From contig CM119263.1 of assembly GCA_051294375.1 (NCBI GenBank), positions 19,992,115-20,056,114 on the forward strand: a stretch of DNA of 64,000 bases. The letters run 5' to 3'. Each line of letters opens with the position of its first letter. Position 1 is the first letter of the stretch. Both the position numbers and the translations under genes were made by a program. Origin of the DNA: Paraspadella gotoi (taxonomy: Eukaryota > Chaetognatha). Shown here piece after piece: positions 48,202 through 60,100 of the stretch. The notes under the pieces were generated by a model. It searched no databases. It saw only the letters and a program-made list of their open reading frames with translations, and was not told the DNA's origin.

Positions 48202-51200
48202 CACGCGCTTTTTTGTTAACTAGGTCCTAAAATTTTTAGGATCCTATTGTCGTAAAACCGAAAATGGCGCGAGAGACTAGGATGATGAAAATCAAATGAG
48301 TTATCGCCATTACGACCAAGAATAGGCACGAAGATGGATGTCTTTTTTTTAAATAACACGTGAAGAGTGGCAAGAGGTTTAGATTGAACACTTTGTCGAG
48401 TGGATTATCAAGAAAGTTTGATATTTTCGATAATTTATTTCAGTTTATTTTAATTTTCACATGTATTGAAGAAAATTTCGTGATCGTAAACGTTTACGAA
48501 TATCACACACGATTTCTAATGAAGGGAATTAAATACAGCTGGGTTGCTGGAGATGATAGTATTTTTTCCAAAAATCGAGATCAAACTCTGCGAAAAACTC
48601 GAAGGGGCGAAACAGTATGAATAGGCCTACGGCTCTGGAGGGAGAGGAAGAGTCGAGAGTTGAAAACACGAAACAGTACGCGGGTTCGTAGTGTCGTAAC
48701 GCCACAGCGGTGTGAATGTCTGGAATATAAATCTAGAAAAGCTGAGACAGCCAGAGGAAGAATTTAAAACTAGCGGATGGAATGTGACCGAAAAGGGGAA
48801 AAGCTCCACTTTTTTATTCGGCTTAAAAAATAACGGGTTTTCGGAGGGAGTTTTAGACCCGAGTTACGTATTGATGTGGTATGCGCCTATAAAGTAGTCT
48901 CAGCCGTTATGCTTGGAAGTAAGCGGATGTCCTCGTGAATGGTGATAAATCTTGAACTTAGTTAATTGTGTGTAAATTAATTCTTGGATCTGCATTGTGG
49001 TTAGAGGTTTTTTTTTAACTTGCGTCCAACGCTGAACGTCCGATGTCTGTAAAAAAAAATCATATTTTAAAATCAAATATAAGCTAGAATATCAAACCTG
49101 ATATTGGATTGATTCTGCAATACAATAAATAATAAAATTTATAAGTGGATATGTAGTCGGGCCTTGCACAAGTTATTATTATTACTTATCTTAAAACATC
49201 GCCAAAGAGAAATATACTTTTTAACATTAGCGTAAATTTAGTTAAATATGTTATGTTTATATCAACATTTTTATAAAGTTTCAAATCTTGATTTGTTTAT
49301 CTGAAATTTGGCCAGGACCTACGTAGAGTAGGATATCCGACTTCTTGTTTATTTTTCTTTGTTTAATCAAAGCTTTGCTCGGCGGGTCACGAAACATATT
49401 TCGGGAAATTCTCGGTCGACCAAGTTACGCCACCAAATGAACAGTAAGGTAGTAAAACAATGTAAACGCCAAATAGTTTAATGCATTCATAATCAAAATT
49501 CGTCTATATTTAACCTCTCCGGCTCGCAACGAAACTGACAGGGTAATTGAATGATACGCCAAAAAAGTAAACCAATTATCCAAAGCCTATATATCTAAAT
49601 CATAGGTCCTTCGCAAAAAGACCCAGCGTCGAAGCCGTTCCGGTCCAATGGCGAAATGAAAAAAAGAAATAAATTCGACCGCAATGACGATCCACGTGGC
49701 TCCCCGGAAGGAGCTAAGAGTCGTGCCGCCGTGAAAAACCAAACTGGCTCGAGGCCAATCGTGGCCTCAACCACTCCTGGGTCCCGTAAAAATTCCCAAT
49801 TTAGAATGTTAACGTATTTTTCAGCCGCCTACTCGGGCGATGACTAACGACTGACAAAATAAGTCTTGAACTCGCGAGGATACGCGCTTTCCGCATCGCC
49901 GCACAACCAACTTTAATCATTTCGACTCATCTCTCATTCAGTATCTCTTATTCGTGTAGCCTCTCAACCAACTCCCCCCCCCCACACACAAACCCCAGGA
50001 AAAAATGCTTCTCTCCGTACTCAGGTTTTTGAGTAAATTTTACTCGATATATTTTGAGGAAAACAGTTTTCGATCGAGGATTAAGGCAATAAAAACATCG
50101 AGGATAAAACTCAAGATAAGAAGTGAAATAGAGAAAAAGCAACAGAAAAAAAACCGAGTAAAAAAATGAAAGAATATCCGAGAAAGCGAGATTGAAAGTG
50201 TATTTATCTAAAAGAGGGAATGGAAAGAGCTGCAGTCGAAAAAAATAATCCAGTAAGGGGGAGAGGGGAAAGAAAAAGGGCACATCTGTGGCACAAGGCG
50301 CATGCAGCCGGCTAAGAGGGAACTCAATATCGAGAGAAAAAAAAAGAAGAAAGAAGATAAAACGTGAGTCATAGCGCGAAACTCGTGAAGGCTCAATGAG
50401 TGAGGGAGAGAGAGGCCAACCCCAACTGCTAACAAACAAGGTCGACCTTTCTCTCCGCGTCCCAACTGAAGGGAAAAAGGCAAAAAAAGTAGGAAATCCT
50501 TTTCCTCTCTCTCTCGTTAGTCGGCCATTGGGCGGCTGCAACCTTTTTTTTGCATATGAAAGCCTCTTTCCTCCAGGAAACCGTCTGAGCAGGTGGTGAG
50601 TCGCGAAGGCTTTTCGTTCCGCTCCCCGAAACTTGTGTAAGAAGCAAGGTGCGGACTCGATCCAAATTCGCCGATTCTCGGATATTTCTTACACGTCAAT
50701 GGATTAAAAAGCCCTCGAAAAAACTCAAGGGAATGTCTATACATTAACTTTACAGTAAAGTTACTATAAAGTTTACTATATTCCACAACCAAGAGCGGTC
50801 GTCCAAAAGGATATTACAGAAAAAAAGATATCAAAGTATAAAACACAACCTTTATTCCAAACACATTTTATTTCATTGGCAAACAAAGTTCCTCTCGCTA
50901 AATATTTACCATTCGAAAACCGGGAAACTCGAGACGGACACCGACGCCTTCTTTGTTCTCAATGTCTTGACTAGCCATCGAGAGATAATCTTTGTCATTT
51001 GGCTAAAAGAGGAAGGACGGAATGTCGTCTTAAACGCGAGGAGCGACCCCGAACTACGATTTACATTTTCCGCGATAACGAGAAAAAATAAAGATATGCG
51101 GGCGCCGAAGTTCATAGACGGTTTTTATAATCGCGTCGTAGAATTTTCGTAAGAATTTACGGGATGGTATCCGATTCGAGAAAGGTCGTCCGAGCCGATT

Positions 51201-54131
51201 TTCATTTTCAATTTAGAAAAACAATGAAAGTGGAGTTGACCGGATCGATACAACCCAGTTTTGAGTTTTGACGGGAGGCGAGAAGAGAGGGACGAGACGA
51301 ACCTTCCAAATCTAATAACATCGCAGAGGCACAAAAGCAGTTTAATTCTTCGTTTTTGGTTTAGAGAAAAGTTTTTGTGTCGAGCCTGGAGGGTAGCATG
51401 AGTAAAGGGGAATAACACGGACGAGGAACGAGGAACGAGATAGAGAGAGAGAGGAGAGAGCAACTGAGCGAGAGAGATAGAGAGGGCAGAAGGCAAGAGA
51501 GAAAGAGCGAGACGGAGACCAACTGCTGCGTCTCCGGCGGCGGAGGCGGCCGCGTGTGTAGTCGCAGCAGCAACGAAAGTCTTCTTTATCGGGATTGCGC
51601 GCGACTCGATCTCAATTTGTCGGTTCTTTCTTTCTTTCTTTCTTTCTGTAATCTTCCCATCGATGTTTTTTTTTCTTCTTTATCTCGATTAATAGGGAAT
51701 TTCGCTTGACTGGATCGCTGCATTAACAATAAATACTAGCTTCTTTCTGAAGACTGCGAAATGCTTATATGAAATTGGTACAACCAATATAAAAATTATC
51801 CATTCATTTAATAAATAAGCTATCTTGCCCCTGATTCGTATTAAGTTCTGAGAGCCACTTCAATTTTCACTGTCCGATGAAACTTTCGAATTTGCATTCT
51901 GAAAGTGAAAGCGTCTTTAACATTCCTAAACTAAAGCTAAAGCTAATAGCCTAAACTGTAAAGAATATAAATTTCTGAAAGAACTGTAAGAACCTCCCGA
52001 GGATTTTAGAGAACGTGTCCACTTGCCTGACGTTGTTGATGAGACGATAAAAGCTTTCGAAGACGCGTGGATATGGCGACGGTTTGGTATTCAGTGGTGC
52101 TTGACGAATTAGCTTTTACCTTCTCGATACTGGTCGACAATAGTTACTTAAGAGCCGGAGAGGGTGTGTGCAGGGTGTGTGCAATAGTGACCCCGGCGTT
52201 GGCTTCCTCGACCGATATATGTCTTCTGTCCTGGTGAAGTTTTCCTCTTAATACTGGCACCCTGGTGACGTACACCTTTGAAGTTTGAGGGGTTATCAAA
52301 TTCAGCTCCTTGTATTTTGATGCTAGTGCGGAGTACAATATAGTATCCCCCGATCTAATACTTAAGGGAGTGGTCTTTTCATACAATTGAAACATTCTTT
52401 GAAATATTATACCACTTCATTGATAGGGAAGCCAGGTACTCTGGGAGTGAATAAACGAGACTGAGAGAGTCTTGATTGAAAGCTTGCAGGGACTTGCTAT
52501 GTCATTATCTTGTAAGAGTGATGGAGTCCTTAAACCACCATCGCCTGTCCAAAGTCAGGGGCAAGATGGCGTGTTTATTAAATGAATGGATATTGTGACT
52601 AATCTGCTATATGACCTCCATGACTGTGAATATTACATTGTGGAAGGCCTTAAATATTTCAGACTAAATAAACTGAATTGACTTAGTACAACGTTGATTG
52701 CTCCTTCTAAAAATCCTTGTCGTCATATCTGCTTATTCACTGCAAGAGATCAATAGGCTTATTACTAAAATATTAGGCATAAAGGCTTTTTGTAATGGAA
52801 AGAAAAATATGTAAAACTATTCTTTTCTAGATTAAAAAAATTAATGATAGTTCTTCAATGGGTAAACAGTTATTAATCAAATAAGAAATTTTTTTTCCCT
52901 TATAATAAGAAATCAAAAAGAAAGAAATATAGAAGAAATCAAATTTCTTTAAAAAAAATTAAAGCAAACTTGAATCAAGTCTTGATTACGCAAATTTGGG
53001 AATAGTCATTTGTTTCCTTATAGAAAGTTCACTGACTTTCGTCTCTGAGAGGTTTATTGCGAAGGCTTCGTATATCAAAAGAACAACGTCAAGAAGTTTT
53101 TATGAATAAAGATTAAAGTAAAAAATAAGTATATGGTTGAACTTCACTATTTTAGCGGTTTCTAGCTTCTATCATCTTATACTTATATATCCTTTGTAAC
53201 TTTTTTCAATTTTCAAAAATCTTTTTAAATTTAAATCTTAATTTAGCCTCTCTTTTCCTGCGGAAGAGATCCAGCGTTAATGCTTATTACCCGTCAAGTC
53301 AGCTTTGAAACTGAAGCTTACAATTTTCTCTAACTTTTTCTCGAATTTTTCAAGAGGTCAACACCTTTTAACATGAGAGCGATGCCTTTTTTTTGGTTTT
53401 GAAACTGAGTGCTAATATTTAAATCATAAATGAAGACTATTTTTATCGTGACGGATGACAATAAGTAACCAAATCGTTTAACAAATACAAATACGACCTC
53501 GATTATTCTTCTTAATTAATAGCTAGCAGAACAACCGTATTGCTTGTTAGGACATGTTCTTTTTCCAAGTAATATGAAGCTTTTTAATTTCTTTTTATTT
53601 TTAATTCTATTAAATTATCGGTGTAAATTTCTTCACTAACAACATACCAGAAAAACTTTTATCATCCGTCTAAAAAGAATATTGTATAAGATTTAAATAA
53701 CTGATAAAGTTCCGAAATGATTAATAATACATTAATATTTTAACAATTAATAAATTTATAAATAAGTTCATAAATAATATAGAATATAGGTATTTATTAA
53801 AACGTAATAACAATAATAGGAAAATTAGTATAGTTGAAACCGTATAAAACTTATATCTAAACATATTATAATGAATATTCTATTCAACCTCATTTATTAA
53901 TATAATATTTTACATATAATTATAATATGCTCATCAGTCATGAAGATCCGAGAAATTTATTTGATGGCTGAAACTCCAGTAAAATCCACAAGAAACTCGT
54001 ATTAATAAAACCTATGAATAACGAGTGAAGAAAAAAAAATCTGGAATACAATCTGTGCGCGTTAAATCAGTGTGGGCGAAAAGGATGAATTGTTGATGGC
54101 TTTCGTCAATAAGTGTTTATTGCATTGTTAT
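48202..54131. other. Intergenic region with CpG-rich patches, no gene assigned
   Basis: 49600-51650 is richer in CG than its surroundings and has (GA)n/(TC)n and (TTTC)n tracts, so it may be promoter or 5' UTR sequence of the formin or another gene. 52144-52395 has an 83-codon frame beside a repeat that I cannot identify. 52600-54000 is plain AT-rich sequence. Confidence 0.45.
51770..52595. repeat. Two copies of the dispersed 'CAGGGGCAAGATAGC' repeat, opposite strands
   Basis: 51770-51835 is an inverted 3' end (GAAATTGGTACAACCAATAT). 52360-52595 is a forward copy matching 16265-16480, including TTTTCATACAATTGAAA and GATAGGGAAGCCAGGTACTC. Between them a minus-strand 83-codon frame (52144-52395) includes SKVYVTRVPVLRGKL; it may be an element-encoded remnant. 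Confidence 0.55.
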
Positions 54132-57100
54132 TTAATTCAAGTTAATCCCGCGGTAGCCCTCGTCATCTTCGTTTCGCCACCGAGTTGCCGGTATTGCTCG
54201 GTTGCCATGCCGACGTCCTCGTTGAAAGATGCGGCTCTGAGTCCTTGCGCCGGAACCGCGGAAAGAAGGCGCCGCGGCGGCGGCTAGAGTGCCGGCGGAA
54301 AACCCTGGGTTTCGGATTTGCGCCGGGAAGTAACGCCGCTTTTGTCGAGCGGCACCGTTAATTCGTCGGTGGTCACGAGCCGAGGAGTAAGGGGGGCGGT
54401 GTTGGGGTGGGAGTGGAGGAGTGGGTCGATTTCCCGGAGAAACCATTTTAATACGGCGGCCTAGAATTAAAAAAAAACCCAGGAACGGTGATATCACATG
54501 ATATGGCATGACATGACATGACTAAAAACTTTCTTAGCCCTTGTATTTATGACATGCACATCATAAAAATTCCGTCTTTATAGTTTTAGGATTTCCTGAA
54601 GGCAGCGATTGCAGTCTCTTAGATTTGAGGTTTTTTCTCTTTTAACAACCAACTATAAGCGAATTATATGTATTTTTAACATAATGGGAGAGACCGACGG
54701 ACAGATTTACAAACTGACAGACAGACCGACCGAAAAGTGACTAGTAACGCCACTGTGTCCCAATTGTACCGTCGGTTAACCTTTACTATAAAATGGTCCA
54801 TACTTGTGCGCATATTCATGATAATAAATTCAAGTTTTTTGATCTGGTATAGAAGTAGTAAGCTTTTATTAACCGACAGTACCATTAGGACACACTATTA
54901 AGAATGCGTTTATTTTATTCTCTTCCATCAGTTGTTTCCAGTTTTCACCTCCTTTTTCAACAATGGTATAACGCCGAGGAAACAATGGAGAAGCTTCGAA
55001 ATCCTCTTCATCGTCGTTTTCGTCGTCATCATCGTCGCCATCATCGTCGATGTCCGATTCCAATGAACGAGTCACGTGATTACCCATGTTATTACCAAGG
55101 CGTGTCATCTGCAAACAATACTTAACTTAGGTATGAGGAGATTTTCTAATTTCTAGCTTAAAAGGGTTTAACGAAAAAAAGTCATGTATTGCTTTAATTA
55201 TACATTACACTTTACAGTTAATAATAATCATTAAACAGGTTGTGACTAACTTGATTTAAGAATCCATCGGATCCAAAAAGCATAGAACCACGTGATTCAA
55301 AACCAACGAAACTGAAAAAAAAAGTAAATAATTGTCATGGCATTCTCACTTCATTATCCCCCCCTTCTTACCTTCCATTCAGGTGTCCCTCGGCGCGTCC
55401 CTTCCACGACGCCGCGGGGGTGAATCGACGTCTCGCACGTGCTTCTTCGTTGTCTAACAATGCATCGCCAGCGCCGTTTGCTTTCCGCGCGCGCTTTTTC
55501 TGGTGCGCCGCGTCGCAGTTGACGGCAAAGCGGAATTCACGGCAAATGCGCGCGGAGAGAGACCCCTCGACCTGATTTAGGGGGGAGGGAGATTAGATTA
55601 AAAAACGTGTAAAAAGAATGAGGGAACATGTTAGAAAAGTCGATGTTAAGGATATGTATTGTGTATGAGAAAATATAATGTTTAGTTTTTCTTTGAAGGC
55701 TTGCTTAGCTTTTTTTATTCGTCCTTTTTGATCGAGATCGTCTTTCACCAATCACCTCGTCTTCTTCATCGGCTTCCTTCCGGGATTTCCACACAAACTC
55801 GGCCACTGCCGCCACCAGCGCCAATCCAAGGCCGGCAAGCAGAACCAAGAACACTCCACCGACGTTTTTCACGCCCAGGGCTGATGCAGACCCTGCAAAG
55901 ATGAAGTTGTGGGCGATAAGTTGCAGAAAAATATAATAAATATGTTGAAAATGGGAAAGTGAATGGCAGATGAAAACAAAAGCGAAAGAGGGAAATAAAG
56001 CTGAGAAGCGACGATTAAAATACGAACCTCACTTTTGTGTAATGCATTTCTCTGTTCAGTGAAGTAGTTAACTTTCTCCATGCATAAAAATTAAACACCT
56101 CACCCGACTATCTTCCCTCTTTAACGAAAACAAGAATGGTGATTCCAATGTGTTGCGCCGCAGTGACTTTATTTTCACATGTATTTCCCTTTGATCACAT
56201 GATATCACATGACATGACATAACTCAAAAAACTTTCTTAGCCCTTGTATATATCTATGACATGCACTTTCCTTATAGGTTTAGGATTTCCTGAAGGAGGC
56301 GCAAGCAGTTCCTTAGATTTTAGGCTTTTTTCTGTTTTAACAAATGAGCAACCAAATATATACATATATAAATACATATACAAGTAATGAGCATTTTTAA
56401 TGATATACCAATCGACCGACAGAACGACCAAAAAGTGACTTATAGAGTTGCTCCGCGAGTACTCGCGGCGCAACTAAAAAGCTAATTTGGGATCTCAAAT
56501 CTGACAACTGCTGAAGTCACAGGCCTACAATGGCGACAGCAAAGAAAAATAGTTATGGGCAAGAGAGATAATAAGAAAAAAGACAAAAGGGAAAGGGAGA
56601 GAGAGAGAAAGTTAGTGAGAAAGGCATCACTTCGGGCGCCTACTAATGAAACTACGGACAAGTTTGACGAGTTTGTGACTTTTTTTAGAGTCGATGAAAG
56701 GACGCGGGAGGAAAAACGGATGGACTTCCATTCAAGTGAAAATCGAAAGAATTTTATGGAAAGTGAAAAAAGAAAAAGGGTACTAGAAAAAATGAGCAGA
56801 AAAGTAGTACGAGAAAGAGGGAAGGTGACCTAAAGACTAACGGAAGAGAAAATGTGAGAATGAAAGGAGGAATTGTGAGAGAACATAAATCTCCTTCCAC
56901 CGTTCAAGAAATTACGGAAAATAATTTAAAATTGAAAATGGCTTTCGAGAAAAATAACTTTAACGACTCGTTATGGCAAAAAAAAAAAAATGGAGAAATG
57001 ACAAAGTGACAGTCAAGAAAAGAAAGCCATTTCAGTTTCATAAGTCGCGACTCTACCATTTTTATCGGTTTTTTTTCTTTTAGCTTTCTTTTTTATGCTG

Positions 57101-60100
57101 TTTATTTTTATGCGTTTTTACACGAAAAAGAGAGAAACTGTAATGAATAATAATGAGTTCCTTTCAAGTTATTAAGCAAAATTAAAAATAATTCTCAATA
57201 AATTCATACATTTCATTTTTTTTTTATTCAGGAAAAAATTTCAAATAGAACTATAAATTATCACCCTTTCCAGTAATTAAAAGAGGAAGAGGGTAAAGGG
57301 ATAGCTTCTAATATCTAAGGTTTAGCCGTATAAAAATCGAAATTGATTAATCAGAGTACGAAAGCATGATAAAATATTATTTGTCAACCGTGATGAAATG
57401 ACTTTTCTACGACGTTCTACGACCGCAATAAAACAGTGCAATGAAATCTTAGCTAATACTACGAAGAAACGAACGTAGAACTAACACCGGAAACTAACCA
57501 TGTTCCATTATTTTGTGATGGTTAAAAAAGGCTTTTATTTAATATTGAGCAAATCACACAGACAAAAAAAAATTTCGGTTGTTTTAAATGGTTTACTGAT
57601 GGTTTACTTGTTTATTAAAAACAATTTAATTTGTTAAATGATTATGACCACGAGTCACTGTGCAAAACTTTGTATTTATTGAACTATCTATTTTAGAATT
57701 TAGAGATTACAAACCAAGTCAATTTCATTTGTTGTTTAATATGGAGTTTTCCTTGACCGGCGCCGCCATTTTATTTCTCATTTCACCTTTTTCGAATTCA
57801 TTGTGCGCGACTCACCTTTTCCCTTCCCACTTCTCTGACATTTGTTGTTCTTCCCGTACCACCACTTGTGATAGAGCGCGGGAAGCCAAGACACTTTAAG
57901 GCGGAGGATTGTCTCCGAAAATATTTGCGCGTAAGGAGAACCTGCAATAAAAGGAGGCGATGTATTGGAACATTTTTTAGTCCGATCTGCTTATAAGCAG
58001 ATCCCGACTCTATAATTCACTTTGTCGGTCCGTCAGTCCGCCCCCTCAATATTGATAGGCAATCACATATATCATGTCAGAATATCAAATTATGATAAAT
58101 TATGCACAAAAAAAAATAATGTCCGACCGTTCGTCCGTCCGTCCATCCTACCTTAGCAAAAACGTCCAATTTCTCGTGATTGGATGGATGGATTGGAATG
58201 AAATTTTGTTTGTGGGTAGGGAAGTGTGTGATTGAGCTTGATATGAAATTTCGATGGAATCGTCCAAGTGGAAATGAGTTTAAATGGAAAAAAAAAAAAT
58301 TTCACTATTTGAATGCCAATTACTCATGAGTGGATGGGGCGATTGACCTGAAATTTTGTATGTGGGTAGGAAAGTGTGTGATTAAGCTGGAAATTAAGTT
58401 TCGATGGAATCGTTTGAGTGGAATTGAGTTTAAATAGAAAAAAAACCTATTTAACTAATTGATTATGTTTCTTTTTATATCAAATGTTAATACAAGATGT
58501 ATTAATTAGTCAAATAATTAATCAGTTATTAATCAATTTAGTCAATTAATTAATAATTAATTAATTAATTTTAATTAACTTAAATTAATTAATTTATTGC
58601 TTAATTAATTAACTTAAATCAATTAATTATTAATTAATTAATTTGAATTAATTAATTATTAATTAATTGATTTAAATCAATTAATTATTAATTAATTAAT
58701 TAACTTGAATAACTTAATTAATTAATTAATTACAGATAATGATCGTGGGCAGATCCGACATTGTTTGCTCAAACTTGTTTTATTTCGTTTTCGTTAAATA
58801 ATTAAATTTCAGTCCGGCATATATCTCATTCTCACATTCGGTGTACAATATCTGCAAACCCCTGCAAAATAAAAAAAAACATACGTCGTCATTTAACTTT
58901 AAGAATGCAATTATCCCTACAGTCGAGCACCAGCCATTCAATCCGAATCACCTTTCGGCAACCCGATGCCGTATCCTTTGGCATCGAGCAATCCGCCGAT
59001 TTGGACGAGGCTGCAATCTGACTGTCGGCTAAAGTCATTCATCGTCGACTCGAGGAGGAAAGCGTAGTTTTTGTTCTTGACCCTCTCCACTCCCTCGTGG
59101 CTGTCGTTGACGAAGACGGAGAATTTCTTCTCCTCCTCCCACTTCTCCATCTGCGCCCACATCTTGTTGTAGGTGGGGATCGTCGAATCCTGCCGTGTGC
59201 GAACCAGCAAGGAGGTCATTATTTCATCGAGAATGGTTAAATCCATCTTTTAAAAACAAGGACATAAATGTAAGCAAATGAATCTAAAATTATCTCGAGA
59301 AAAACTGGTAATAATAATGAAAGATTAAAAGCGACAAAAATTTCAATTTCACCTTTGATTTTTCGCCTCCTTGAAAAGAATTTGGTTCACCCCAGCAAAC
59401 AAACAGCAAACAACAATCAACAAACGAAGGAAAACCTCTATTTAAATGGTTATTTTAAGACATTCCATTCGTTTTTTCGTCACTGTTGTCGTCGTCCTCG
59501 TCTTCATTAAATATTCGGTATTCAGCGAGTTGTTCTATGTCTCTCTCCGTTTACTATTTTTTTTTTCGTTCGGTTATTTAAAGACGTTTTTATTTCAAAT
59601 TGTCATTGACAACTGCCTTTCAAAAATTAATGAGGTTTTGTCAGGATATATAATAAAACCCCCAAAAAATAGGTTCATTTTTTGAAATAATGAATTATCT
59701 GACACCTCTTAACATTACAAAATGTCTAACTGATCATTTACGACAGGGGCAGATGTTTCTTTTTCTGTCGTCGGGACGGTTATGGCCGAGTTTAGGGACG
59801 GAAAAGGGGGAGGCAGAAGCAGGAGCGGCGGCAGCTGCAGCGGTGAAATTGACACCAACGTTGTCAATGTTTTGTTTTGGCTTTTGCGTCGTTCTCGTTT
59901 TGCGAAGTTTAAAATCAGATAACCCCTTCACAACGAACGTTTGAATTGGTGAAAGAGGAATTAGTTACGGCTCTAGGAATCGGAACTGAACAGATTTTGC
60001 TTGGCCGATGCAGGCGGCTTTGGTGGGTGGAAAAGGGGAATTAAAAGGTAAAAAGGGAGGCGGTGGGTCAACAATAAACAACTGAACATTGGCCGAGGCT

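Noticed and set aside
54200-54460. Alternative phase-0 reading ([15 protein letters not shown]...) of the receptor's last exon
   Set aside because: The upstream donor at 54949 is phase 1, which gives the longer frame ending at 54132; phase 0 would need a poorer donor inside the MITE end.
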